Below, piece after piece: positions 32,677 to 43,925 of a DNA stretch of 64,000 nt. The position numbers were made by a program, and so were the translations under genes. Below the pieces are notes generated by a model, which saw nothing but the letters and a program-made list of their open reading frames with translations, did no database searches and was not told the DNA's origin. Source of the stretch: Cyanophora paradoxa (Eukaryota > Glaucocystophyceae > Cyanophorales > Cyanophoraceae); NCBI GenBank assembly GCA_004431415.1, contig QPMI01000395.1, positions 496,001 to 560,000 of the forward strand. The letters run 5' to 3'. Within the stretch, counting starts at the first letter, position 1. Each line of letters starts with the position of its first letter.

Positions 32677-34612
32677 ATGCTAGCGCTTCCCGGGTGGCGA
32701 GCGCCGCTGCTATCGCGGGCCCTGGGGCTGAGGAGCTTGCCGGCCGGCATTCGGCTGGGCCCCGCGGTCGTCCCGCTCGCACCGCGACTCGCACAAGGTC
32801 CGCGCCCCGCCCACGCCGGCGGTCCCGCAGCGCCCGACGCGCCGCGCAGAGCCCCTTCGCCTCTACAGGACGCGGTACTCGAGGCCGCCGAAGGACCACT
32901 CGGATCGCCTGGGCATCGACTGGTTCGGCGCGCGATCAAGCGGCACCGCCAATGCGGCAGCGGAAGCGGCGAGGCGCGAGGCGGAGGAAGAGCACGACGA
33001 GCACGACGAGCGAGCCGGCGATCCGGCCGCGCAGCAGCCCGCCGAGGACGAGGAGTCTCCGGCGCCGCCCCCGCTGAAGAGCCAGCGCATCCTGCGGGAG
33101 AAGAAGACGCGGCAGGGCTTCGTGCGCACGGCCGCGAAGCTCATCGAGATGCACAAGGCGGGCGCGTCGGACGCAGAGCTGCGGGCGGCGATCCTGGAGA
33201 CGCAGCAGAGCGGGCGGAACGCGGAGGACTACCGGAGCGCCTGCTGACGCACGCGATGCACCTGCTGGCGCGCGCCGGCGAGCTCGCGGAGGCGGAGTCG
33301 CTCCTGCGGCGGGCGCCGGCGTTCGGCGTGCCCCGCAACGCCGCCGTGTACTCGCCCATCGTGCGGGACGCCGCGTACGGGGGCGAGCCTGACCTGCTGG
33401 ACCGGCTGCTCGCCCTCATGCGCGAGGACGGCCTCGTCAGGCCCCAGAAGGGCACCAAACTCCAGTCCTCCCTCTCCATATCGCTTTTGATCTTCGGGCG
33501 GGTGGAGGAGGCGGCCGGCGTCGCCGGCGGCGGCACCCCGCAGGCCTGCTGGGACGTCTGCCACGCCATCGAGAACGCGCTCTTCTGGCCCGACGCCTTC
33601 CGCGCGGCCCTCGCGGCCTACGGCCTCCCGCCCGGCGCCCCGCACACGGAGCTCTCCGAGCGTATGGCGGCGCGCGCGGCGGCGGCGGGGCTCCTGTCGC
33701 GGGCAGACCCGGCGGCCCCGCAGGACTGGTTCTGCAGGGCCCTCATGCGCGCGGAGAGCGCGGCGGAGGTGGCCGCGCTGCACGCCGCCGTCCTCCGCGT
33801 CTACCGCCACGTGGCCGACGCGCGGTCGGCGGCGGAGGCGGCGGCGGCGGCCGCCGCCGCCGGCGGAGGCGCGGCAAACCTCCCCGCGCTCCCGGCTGCG
33901 TGGGCCGGAGGCTCACACCGGCCGAGCTGCTCCCGTGGGCCGAATGCGAGGCGGCCGCGAACGCGATGACGCGCCTCGTCCAGGTTCGCGTTGCCTGTAC
34001 CCCCTCCTCCCCAGCTTTCCCGGGCTCACGCGGACGCGCGCAGCTCGGACTTGTGGCTGAGGCGGAGGCGTACGGGAAGCCCCAGCTCCTGGAGGGGGCC
34101 CCTCGCCCTGCCGGGCGCGCCTCACGGCGGAGCTCCTGGGAGCCCGGCTGACGGCGGGGGACGTGCCGGCGGCCGTGGAGCTGTGGAGGAACCTCGTACG
34201 AGAGCTGGTGGACTCGCCCAGGCGCTGGGGCGACCAGGGAGGGGGCTCCCAGTCGCCCAAGAAGGACGGGCAGCCGATCGCGAACCACCTGGTGGCGGTC
34301 TGCGGCCCGCTCATCGCCGCCGGGCCGGCGAGGCCGTCGTGGAGGGCATCGCGAGCATCGTGAAGGCGAACCAGCCGCCCCCGGCCTTCGGGCCCTGCAC
34401 CGTCCGCGCCGTCCACAGGCTGCTCGAGGCCGGCCGCCCCGACCTCGCCCGCCGCGCATCCGAGGCCGTCTCCTCGAAGGTGTACCCCCGCATCACGAAC
34501 TACTGGGGCCTCAAGTACGGCGGGCGCGTGTACCCCCTCCCACCTCCCCCTCCCCTCCCTTACCCCCGAGCCGAACCCGCGTACCCCCGCAGGGCCCTGC
34601 AGAAGACGCGGC
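32677..34612 (+). pseudogene. Truncated PPR-like gene, copy A
   Basis: Same start as copy B (MLALPGWRAPLLSRALGLRS, basic and Leu/Ala-rich, like an organelle transit peptide). Relative to copy B it lacks single bases at 33230 (AEDYRSAC then stop), near 33900, near 34100 and near 34320, each of which shifts the frame. It lacks all exons after the one ending TNYWGLKYGG because the duplication junction cuts it. It does keep one reading (TPQACWDVCHAIENALFW) that is broken in copy B. Confidence 0.7.
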
Positions 34613-37600
34613 AGGGGGTACCAGCATGCGGCAGAAGACGTCGCGGGGGGACACCGACTCGAGGGCCGCGGGGGAGAGCGGGAAGCCGAACTAGAAAGGG
34701 GGAAAGGGGCGTCGGAAGGGGGGTACGGCCCCTCGGCGCGGGCGCGGCGGGCGCACGAATCCCTGCAGCTCCGCGAGGCGCATCGCGCGGCCCCTGCGAA
34801 CGAAGTCAGAGGGGTCAGCGAAGGGTCTCGAGGCGGCGGGCGGCTGGCGCGGTCCAAAGCGAGCTTGAAGCGAAATCGCCCCACAAACCCCCAGAGCCCT
34901 CTGGGCCGGTACCCCCCTCCCGTCCCTTCGTTCGCACCCGAAGCAGTCGACGTAGCGCCAGGCGTCGGGGCGCAGGTCCTCCCCTGGGGCCGCCGGCTCC
35001 CCCCGGGGCCCCTCCCGCGCCTTCACCAGAAAGTGCTGCGCGGGGGATTCGAACCCGTGAGCTCGAGACGGAACCCGAATTCGAACCCGGGTCGCTTACC
35101 TGGGGCGCCCCGACCATGCGGACGGGTAGGCCCGCGCGGCGCGCGACCGCCGCGAAGAGAACCTGGCGGTACCCCGCCGCAGCGTGAGGAGGGTGGGGGG
35201 AAGGGAAGGAGGGTACGCCGATCACCGAGAGGGAGATGGGGATGCCCTGCTTCGAATCCAGGAGGCGGTGAATCAGAGAGTTCTCCTCCCGATAGTAGTT
35301 CTGGGGGCGGGGGGGGGTACGCGTGAGGGGCGCAGGGGGCAGAGGGGGGGAAGGGCACGCCTCGCGGTTTCCCCCGTACCCGAGCTCAACAAAGAGGTAC
35401 CTGCGCGGAGTGCGCTGGTACCAGGGAGCGATTCGGGGGGTTGACGGGAGGGGTACGCGTACTTTGCGAGGCGCTCGCACCGCTCCGCGTCCGTCGCGGA
35501 CGGGTCGTCGACGCGGCAGAAGCCGTCCGCGAGCTGCGAACGAAGTCAGAGAGAACGAAGGGAGGGAGGGAGGAGGGTACGGGCGGCTCGCCTCGTCCAG
35601 CCTGCGGAGGACGGCCTCGCGGCTGGCGGAGGGGTCCGCCCAGCGGGCGATGAGGATAGCCCCGTCCTGTCCGGAATGAGAAGAGAACGGCGCCGGCCCG
35701 CCGCGGACGGGTACGCGCGCCTCGTACGGGAACTCGGTGCAGGGGACGCCGCGGGCCGCGTTCGCGGGGGCGCACAGCGCCGCCATCTCGCGCTCCGCGA
35801 GGCTCTGGCGGACCTCGGCGGCCGCCAGGCGCGCCTGGTACGCGCGGGCCAGGCGCTCGGGATCCCGGGCGAGCCGCTCCAGCGGCGCCAGGGCGTTCGC
35901 GCCGAGCTCGACGAGCTGCCGGACGGCGGCCCGCCGCGACGCCTTCCTCGACATCGCCTGCGCGGCGCCTCAGGGCGGCGGGGCATCGCGGATCGCCTTG
36001 CCGCGCACGTCGACCGCCTCGGGATGTTTCGGATCTTGCGCTGGAGCTCGATCGCTGCTGCCCGCACGCTCTGGTCGGGCATCTCGGCGAACGCTGCGAA
36101 CGCGCGCTTCGCCGCGGCGAGCCATATGTGCTCGCTCTGCTCTCCCCCGTCGACAATGATTCGCCGCAGGGCCCTCGAGACTGCAGAGAGCCGGGCCAGG
36201 TCCTCGAGAGCCAGGCCGCCGCAGACGAGCGCCCAGAGCTCGCAGGGAAGCTCCCGAACCTCGTGCTGCTCCATTTCTGCGCTGTACCCCATCACAAAAA
36301 AAGGGGCGATGCTAGCGCTTCCCGGGTGGCGAGCGCCGCTGCTATCGCGGGCCCTGGGGCTGAGGAGCTTGCCGGCCGGCATTCGGCTGGGCCCCGCGGT
36401 CGTCCCGCTCGCACCGCGACTCGCACAAGGTCCGCGCCCCGCCCACGCCGGCGGTCCCGCAGCGCCCGACGCGCCGCGCAGAGCCCCTTCGCCTCTACAG
36501 GACGCGGTACTCGAGGCCGCCGAAGGACCACTCGGATCGCCTGGGCATCGACTGGTTCGGCGCGCGATCAAGCGGCACCGCCAATGCGGCAGCGGAAGCG
36601 GCGAGGCGCGAGGCGGAGGAAGAGCACGACGAGCACGACGAGCGAGCCGGCGATCCGGCCGCGCAGCAGCCCGCCGAGGACGAGGAGTCTCCGGCGCCGC
36701 CCCCGCTGAAGAGCCAGCGCATCCTGCGGGAGAAGAAGACGCGGCAGGGCTTCGTGCGCACGGCCGCGAAGCTCATCGAGATGCACAAGGCGGGCGCGTC
36801 GGACGCAGAGCTGCGGGCGGCGATCCTGGAGACGCAGCAGAGCGGGCGGAACGCGGAGGACTACCCGGAGCGCCTGCTGACGCACGCGATGCACCTGCTG
36901 GCGCGCGCCGGCGAGCTCGCGGAGGCGGAGTCGCTCCTGCGGCGGGCGCCGGCGTTCGGCGTGCCCCGCAACGCCGCCGTGTACTCGCCCATCGTGCGGG
37001 ACGCCGCGTACGGGGGCGAGCCTGACCTGCTGGACCGGCTGCTCGCCCTCATGCGCGAGGACGGCCTCGTCAGGCCCCAGAAGGGCACCAAACTCCAGTC
37101 CTCCCTCTCCATATCGCTTTTGATCTTCGGGCGGGTGGAGGAGGCGGCCGGCGTCGCCGGCGGCGGCACCCGCAGGCCTGCTGGGACGTCTGCCACGCCA
37201 TCGAGAACGCGCTCTTCTGGCCCGACGCCTTCCGCGCGGCCCTCGCGGCCTACGGCCTCCCGCCCGGCGCCCCGCACACGGAGCTCTCCGGGCGTATGGC
37301 GGCGCGCGCGGCGGCGGCGGGGCTCCTGTCGCGGGCAGACCCGGCGGCCCCGCAGGACTGGTTCTGCAGGGCCCTCATGCGCGCGGAGAGCGCGGCGGAG
37401 GTGGCCGCGCTGCACGCCGCCGTCCTCCGCGTCTACCGCCACGTGGCCGACGCGCGGTCGGCGGCGGAGGCGGCGGCGGCGGCCGCCGCCGCCGGCGGAG
37501 GCGCGGCAAACCTCCCCGCGCTCCCGGCTGCGTGGGGCCGGAGGCTCACACCGGCCGAGCTGCTCCCGTGGGCCGAATGCGAGGCGGCCGCGAACGCGAT

Positions 37601-38245
37601 GACGCGCCTCGTCCAGGTTCGCGTTGCCTGTACCCCCCTCCTCCCCAGCTTTCCCGGGCTCACGCGGACGCGCGCAGCTCGGACTTGTGGCTGAGGCGGA
37701 GGCGTACGGGAAGCCCCAGCTCCTGGAGGGGGCCCCCTCGCCCTGCCGGGCGCGCCTCACGGCGGAGCTCCTGGGAGCCCGGCTGACGGCGGGGGACGTG
37801 CCGGCGGCCGTGGAGCTGTGGAGGAACCTCGTACGAGAGCTGGTGGACTCGCCCAGGCGCTGGGGCGACCAGGGAGGGGGCTCCCAGTCGCCCAAGAAGG
37901 ACGGGCAGCCGATCGCGAACCACCTGGTGGCGGTCTGCGGCCCGCTCATCGCCGCCGGGGCCGGCGAGGCCGTCGTGGAGGGCATCGCGAGCATCGTGAA
38001 GGCGAACCAGCCGCCCCCGGCCTTCGGGCCCTGCACCGTCCGCGCCGTCCACAGGCTGCTCGAGGCCGGCCGCCCCGACCTCGCCCGCCGCGCATCCGAG
38101 GCCGTCTCCTCGAAGGTGTACCCCCGCATCACGAACTACTGGGGCCTCAAGTACGGCGGGCGCGTGTACCCCCTCCCACCTCCCCCTCCCCTCCCTTACC
38201 CCCGAGCCGAACCCGCGTACCCCCGCAGGGCCCTGCAGGAAGTGT
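34613..38245. repeat. Tandem duplication, copy B
   Basis: Second copy of the head-to-head unit. Its right side continues into the remaining PPR-like exons, while its left side abuts the truncated end of copy A. Taken together, copy A owns the only complete F-box gene and copy B the only full-length PPR-like gene. Confidence 0.85.
34640..36292 (-). pseudogene. 5' half of FBXO21-like gene, copy B
   Basis: ATG at 36292 with the same F-box and SirB1 exons as copy A up to HFLVK and the following exon. The TPR-like and YccV exons are absent because the unit ends at the duplication junction. Small differences from copy A fall mainly in introns, for example one base fewer in the GC-donor intron after RRLDE and in the first intron. 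The protein would lack its C-terminal third. Confidence 0.7.
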
Positions 38246-39333
38246 TCTGGAAGAAGGGGATACAGGAGAGCGACAAGGGGCCGGAGGGCGCGGCCCTCTT
38301 CGACGACCTTCTGCGGGAGTTCAGGTACCCCCCTCAATCCCTCTACCCCCCCCGCCTACCCCCTCCCCCCTCCCCCTCCCCCCTCGGCTCGCCCCCCCCC
38401 CTGCGTTCTGATACGGGTACGCTCGCAGGGAGGCGATCGTTGCGCGGATGCGGCTGAAGGTCCTCTGGCCGTTCGCCACTACCCCCGCGCCCCCCCAGCG
38501 ATCCAAGGCCGGCCCCTCGTCCCCCTCCCCGTACCCCCCCTCTCCCTCTCCCTCTCCCTCTCCCTCTCCCTCCCCCTCCCCCTCTTCCCCGGCGCCTGCG
38601 CCGGTTCGGGAGCCTAGGATGGCGCCGCCCTACACGTCCTCGGTCTTCGCGGCCTTCGCGAAGCGTCTCAAGGCCGCCTCGCGCCACGAGGAGGCGTTGG
38701 ATTTGATGGAGCTCGCCGCTGAGTCCGGCATGCCGCGGGAGCTCCTCGCCTCCTTCCGCATCGACTGCATGCTCTCCCTCGGCCGCAAGAACGCGGCCTG
38801 GCGCGAGCTAAAAATAGCCGAGCGGGAGCTGACGGACAAGGACCTCGCGGGGCGGCTGGTCTTCGCCTACGACGCCTTCATTCGCTTCTACAAGGGCGAG
38901 GGCAACGTACCCGGCATGATCGCCATCGTCCGCCGCGCCAAGGTAGTCGTCCGCCCCGCTTTCCCCGTATCCCCCCCCCTCCTCAACGGTTCGCAGGACC
39001 TGGGCGTGGAGCTGGGGGCGGGTACCCTGAAGCACCTCGTGGAGGCCTCCGAGGAGGGCGGGCGGGCGGAGAGCGCGGAGACGTGGCGCCGGCGCATTGA
39101 GTTTCTCGAGCGGGCGAAGAAGGTGCCCTGTACCCCCTCCCTTCTTTTCCCCCCTCTCTTCTTTTCTAATCCCGCGGCAGGCGAAGGAGGAGCTGGAGCA
39201 GCGGCGAAAGTCGCTGCGTAGCCGCCTCTTCAGGCAGTCGCTGGACGCGGCGATACAGGAGGAGGGCGACGACGGGGGGTACGCCTCCCTGGAGGAGGAG
39301 GGGGGCAGGGCCCGGCCCGGCCCTCTTAGCTAG
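36309..39333 (+). CDS. PPR-like helical-repeat protein, probably organellar
   Basis: Starts MLALPGWRAPLLSRALGLRS with no acidic residues for about 35 positions, consistent with a mitochondrial or plastid transit peptide. Then RTRYSRPPKDHSDRL and acidic EEEHDEHDE, then helical pairs typical of pentatricopeptide proteins: THAMHLLARAGELAEAESLL, VYSPIVRDAAYGGEPDLLDR, TVRAVHRLLEAGRPDLARRA, VFAAFAKRLKAASRHEEALD, RLVFAYDAFIRFYKGEGNVP. Introns include pyrimidine-rich ones at about 38170-38230, 38323-38430 and 39127-39180. The C-terminus is KEELEQRRKSLRSRLF then acidic to the stop at 39331-39333. A missing base near 37170 breaks the frame that copy A keeps open, so neither copy is intact as written; homopolymer error is the likeliest cause. 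PPR proteins bind organellar RNA; the role here is inferred. Confidence 0.65.
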
Positions 39334-39856
39334 CCCACTTGACGGTGCGGTTTGTTGAATGACAGAGAGAGAGAGAGAAAGCTGGAGTCGGTCTGGCTAG
39401 CGCTGCGCGCGGAGGAGGGCGAAGGGGTCGGGGGCGCCGGGCGGGCGGGCGGAGAGGGGGCGGGAGGGTGGCCGCTCCTGGGGCGTTGCGGGCGGGGGCG
39501 GGTACAGCGACGAAGCCGGGCGCGAGGGCGTGGCGGCCCCGAAGTTCAGGCCCCCGCCACCTGCCGGGGGATCGGAGTTCAGAGCTCGGCGGGGGTACGT
39601 GATTGGGGGGGGTAGAGGGGGCGCGCCCTCCGGGCCGGAGCAGCGAGAGTCGATGCGCGGCGTGGTGGGCGTGTGGGCGGGCGACGAGGACTCCAGGATC
39701 CCGCCGCCTCCTCCGCCTCCTCCGCCCCCGCCGCGGCTGTTTTCGTCCTCGTGCGGCCAGGCGCCCCGCGCGGGCGCGGGCGGCGCCGCGAAATCGAATC
39801 CCGAGGACGGGGCCGGCGTTCCTGCGGGCCCTTAAGCTTAGGACTTCGCCTTGCAT
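39334..39856. other. Intergenic DNA between convergent genes
   Basis: GC-rich DNA with a GA repeat (39362-39378). It separates the convergent PPR-like (+) and RNF212-like (-) genes. No gene supported; the open frames are compositional. Confidence 0.5.
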
Positions 39857-41418
39857 TCAAGATTTAAGGTGCGATTCGATCGCACCGCCCCACGTCCGGT
39901 CGCGATCGTTGCGCTGCGCGTGCGGTGGCTGAGCATGCGGGTGCGAGTAGGCGCGCCCCCTGCGAAAGCGACTCCGATATTGATCAGGCCGCGCGGCAGG
40001 GCGGGGGAGGGGGGGTACGGACGGGGAGGGCGTCCGCGATCCCCCGGCCGCCTGGGGTACGTGCAGCGTCTCCGGCCGTGTAGGGGCTGGCGTACCGTAC
40101 CCCGGCGCCGGACGCTTCGGCGCCGGCGTGCCTAGAAGCACCGAGTCAGCAGCGCGAAACCGGTCGGAGAAAGGATTCGAATTCTGACCGTAGGAATGGG
40201 GTACGGCGATGCTGGCGGGCCGCTTAGGCGTCCCCTGCGGCTGCGGCTGCGCCGGTAGCGAGAAGCGGTGCGCCGAGCCGGGCTGGATGGATTGGACGTT
40301 CACGGGTCGGAACACGCGCGACGACTGCGCAGGGCCGCCCCCTCCCGCGGCCGCGGCCGCGGCGGCGTGCCTCGCGATCGCGTCTCTGGCCATGGCCCGC
40401 GTAAAAGTCAGCCGATCGCAAATAATCATTAATCTCCTCTGTAGACAAGCTCAAAGCATACAATCAAGAGATTTAGAGCTCGAGCGCACGGGCCGCGCGC
40501 GCACCTGCTCTGCTGCTCCACCTCGGCGATACGGGATTTTAGGTCCCTCGCGTCCCGCACCAGCCGCGCGTTCTCCTCCTTGAGCCGCTGCGCCTCCCTG
40601 TACATGTCGGCGACGCGGTCGAGATCAGCAGGCGTGCCGGCGCCAAGACCGAGCTCGAGTGATCTCGGATGCGCACGCGTAGAAGCCGCGGCTCTTCTCC
40701 TCAGATTCGCGGCGCCGCGCCTCGGCGTTCTGAGCCAGCGCGCGGAGCCCTCGGATGGTTTCCTCGTAGTGTCCGAGCTGGAACTGCGCAAGGACTCATG
40801 ATCGATATCAAGAGGATCGGAAGCCATCTGAATTCGATCTGGGACCTTGTAGACGTCGATGGCTGAAGCGACGGCGGTCTGCAGGGCCCGCTCGCCGGGA
40901 CTAAAGTAGACCTGAATGTTGTCCGGCACGCCGCGGCCCTGCGAGGGGCTCAGAGCTAGCCAGCGCGTCGCAGCGCGGCTGCAAGCTAGATATCGATCCA
41001 AACTGCGATCTTCGAATTCCCTGTGCGAAATTCTTGCGCCCGCATCGCTCAATGCGAACCCTCTCAAGCAGGCAGGTCGATGCGGCCTCCAAGCACGTAG
41101 GGCACGCAGCTGCGGGACGATTAGGCTCGGGATGCGGGCCGAAAGGGTCAGAAGGCACCGTCCCTGCCCGGGACCGCGTCCGTGCATCTGCAGGTTCGAA
41201 ATTGGATCCGCGACCCGCGAAATCGCTTCAAGGAGAACAATGAACAGCGCACCTCCTGCACAGGAAATGGCCGCACGAGAGGAAGAGCGCCTGGGTCGCG
41301 TTGAGCTCCTGCGCGCGCGCGTCACGCTGGGACCAGAGGCCGACCACAGCCGCATTCGTCTCCGCACCTCGAAACACGTGCAGCACGAGAAGGAGAAGCC
41401 CGCGGGGGACGGCGGCAT
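39857..41418 (-). CDS. RNF212/Zip3-like RING-coiled-coil protein (putative meiotic crossover factor)
   Basis: Start ATG 41416-41418. Exon 1 (41368-41418) encodes MPPSPAGFSFSCCTCFE. Exon 2 (from 41308) encodes ELNATQALFLSCGHFLCRRC. Exon 3 (about 41060-41109) gives ACPTCLEAASTCLLER. Together they form a RING: CxxC, CxHxxCxxC, CxxC. Next come DNIQVYFSPGERALQTAVAS (about 40850-40935), FQLGHYEETIRGLRALAQNA (about 40680-40795) and a coiled coil, EAQRLKEENARLVRDARDLK. The D-I-Q-x-[FY]-F and F-Q-x-x-H features after the RING resemble RNF212/ZHP-3/Zip3 proteins. The last exon (from about 40390) is a basic, Pro/Ser-rich tail (VFRPVNVQSIQPGS) ending at 39857. Family members are SUMO or ubiquitin ligases acting on synaptonemal complexes; that role is by family analogy. 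Exact donors of exons 2 and 5 are uncertain. Confidence 0.65.
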
Positions 41419-41955
41419 CGCGGCAAAAACTTGCCGCACCGGTGGGGGTCTTAGCCGGAGACGGGTACACGACATCAATCGCAACCTCCACCGAGCCTCA
41501 GCCAGATTCAGGTGCGTTCGCTTCTTTCCCTAAGGCGCGCGGGAGTGTGGTAGCGCCTAGAGGCGGGCCCGGATCCGGCATGCCCCGCTGACGTGGAAGC
41601 CACGTCTGCGATCCACGCTGGCATGCGTTGTTTTGAATGCTGGCTGTTGCGCCCTTGTGGAAGTCGGAACCGGCACTACAGCCGAGCAGTGATCGCCTTG
41701 GGCGAACCCAGGCACAGCTCATAGCAGAAGTTGCGTACAGCAAAGCGAACCTTCCAGCAGCGCAGCAGAACAGCGTTACCCGCTTCATCCGAGCACCAGA
41801 AGCATCTTGGCATATCGTATACAGCTCGCCGCCAGCGCCCGAAGCTCGTAGCTAGGTTGCGAGAGGTCCGGGAGCTTGGGACGAAGCGAGGAGCCTGCCG
41901 CCAGCGATCTGTGTGTCTAGGTCGAGCTTAGGCAGCTGCGGGGAGTGCTAGCGAG
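41419..41955. other. Divergent intergenic region
   Basis: About 540 bp between the RNF212-like start (-) and the start of the F-x-x-R-M protein (+), the likely shared promoter space. No conserved promoter element is recognised. Confidence 0.5.
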
Positions 41956-43894
41956 ATGGGAGAGATCGCGCCGGTGTTGGTGACGTCGCCGCCAGACACA
42001 GGAGCGGGAGCGGGAGAGGCGGCGGACGCGGGAGCAGCAGCAGCAGCGGCGGCGGCGATGGCGGCGGACAGCGAACAGATAAAGGCGGAGGCGGGATACC
42101 TCGAATCCGCGCTCCAGACCTTCGTGGATTACATGGCGGACCCTTTCTACCTTCAGCAGTCGATCGAGGCGCGCCCCGCCGCCGCCGCCTCTCCCGCCCG
42201 CGCCGCGGCTGAGCGCCGCCGCTTCTCGCGCAGACTGTCATCGTGGGCCTCCTTAGACTCGTGAAGGTCAGCTGAGCCTGCGTGCGCTTCCCCGCCGCCC
42301 GCGCCCACGCTCCGGCTCCGCAGGAACTCAGGAAGGAAGTCTACCTGGCCCAGGAGCAGGCGCCCCCCCCCGTACTTCCCGCCCTCTCCTCAGCCGCCGC
42401 TCGCCTCACGCCCGCCCGCGACTCGCAGCTCGTCCGATCGGGCGGGAAGGCCCCAGCCGCTGCGCCGGCGGCGGGCGAGGGCGAGGGCGAGGGCGAGGGT
42501 GGCTCCCGGGAGCTCGGCCTCGTCGAGGCGTACCTCGAGAACCAGCACATCCTGCAGCAGGGAGGGCCCGGTACCCCCGAGGGGCTCCTCGCCCGGCCCC
42601 GCATGTCCCACTACGGTACCCCCCAACTCCCCCCTACCCCCCGCCCTCCTCAGCTAACTTCGCGCAGCGCGGCTGCTGGCGGCGCTTCGGCTGTTCGCGT
42701 CGGTCGCGCCGGAGCAGCCGCACGCGGGGTCGCCCTACGCCCTCGTCCGATCCCGCCGCGGCTCTGCGGAGCGCGAGGCCTCCGGCGCCGCCCTCGTCGC
42801 GGTACGCGTACCCCCCTTCCCTCGCTCCCCCACCCCCGCTCATTGTTCCCGCCCAGTCCGTCCAGTCGGCGGTGATCAGGCTGGTCGACCTCGTCGCTCC
42901 GGACGGGTCGCTGGCCGGCGGGCCGCCGCCCCGCGCCCAGGGGCCCCTCGAGGCGGCCGTCGACGCCGAGGCCGACCTCCACAGGTGCCGAGATTTGATC
43001 CGAGATTCGATCTCGAATTTGATCCGGGATTTGATCGCGCGCGCAGGCTGCAGCGGACGCTGATCGACCTCGCGCGGAAGTGCCAGCGCTCCCCCGTCAA
43101 GTCCGCCCTCTCCCCCGGAACTCCCCGTACCCCCCACACGCCCCGTACCCCCCGCACGCCGGGCTCGGCCGCCAGCCCGGCGCGCTCCCCCCGTCCGCCC
43201 TCCTCGGGGGGGTACCTCGCGCCGCCCTCGGGGGCGGAGCACCAGTGGCCGCCCCCCCTCCCGCCCGCCTTCCCGGGGGGTACCCTCGCGGCCCCGCACC
43301 CGCCCTCGGACCCCCGCGCAAAATCTGCGCCCTCGTCCCCCCGGGGCGCCCCGCAGCGGCGGCACAGCCTGGAGCCCTTTATCCTCTCCCCCCGCCCCCC
43401 CGAGGGGGGCCGCTCGCCCCGCGCCTCGGGCGCCGGCTCGCGGCGGGCCTCGGCGGCCTCGGTCCCCGCGTCGGACGCCAAGGTCCCTGACCCCGAGAAG
43501 CCGGCCGGGCCGCCCCGGGAGCTCTCCGAGGCGGAGAAGGCCTTCATCGAGCGCATGTGGGGCGACGCCCAGGCGCGCCCGCCCCCGCCCGCGGCCCCCG
43601 CCGTCCAGCGCCTCCTAGAAGCAAGAAGCTCCTTGTTCTAAGATCCTAAGATCTCCTAACATCCTTCTTGGCTTGTTTCTAACATCATCCTAAGACAAGA
43701 GCCAGAGCGCCTCCTCCTTGTTTCTACCATTCTAAGATCTGCGCCCCCTAAGATTACGATCTAGAGCTCCTTCTTCTGACGGGGCCAGGATTTGCCGGGG
43801 CGCAGGCGCGGGAGAAGAAGCTGGCCGACGCGCGCGAGAAGCGGGAGAAGGAGGCCGCCGCCCGCGCCCCCAAGGAGGTGCATCTCCCCCGCCG

Positions 43895-43925
<31 letters not shown>

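Larger units (their letters stand above)
30975..34612. repeat. Tandem duplication, copy A (about 3.64 kb)
   Basis: First copy of a unit starting at GGGGGTACCAGCATGCGGC and containing the 5' half of the FBXO21-like gene and the 5' part of the PPR-like gene. It is almost identical to 34613-38245; the offset drifts between 3632 and 3639 because homopolymer runs differ by single bases. The copies meet at 34600-34613, where ACGCGGCAGGG precedes GGTACCAGC. Confidence 0.85.

Noticed and set aside
32365-33969. 534-codon plus-strand frame spanning the F-box exon region and the PPR-like 5' part
   Set aside because: Its first 300 bases are the antisense of the F-box exon. Only the part from the ATG at 32677 shows features of a real product, and the frame must change by splicing.
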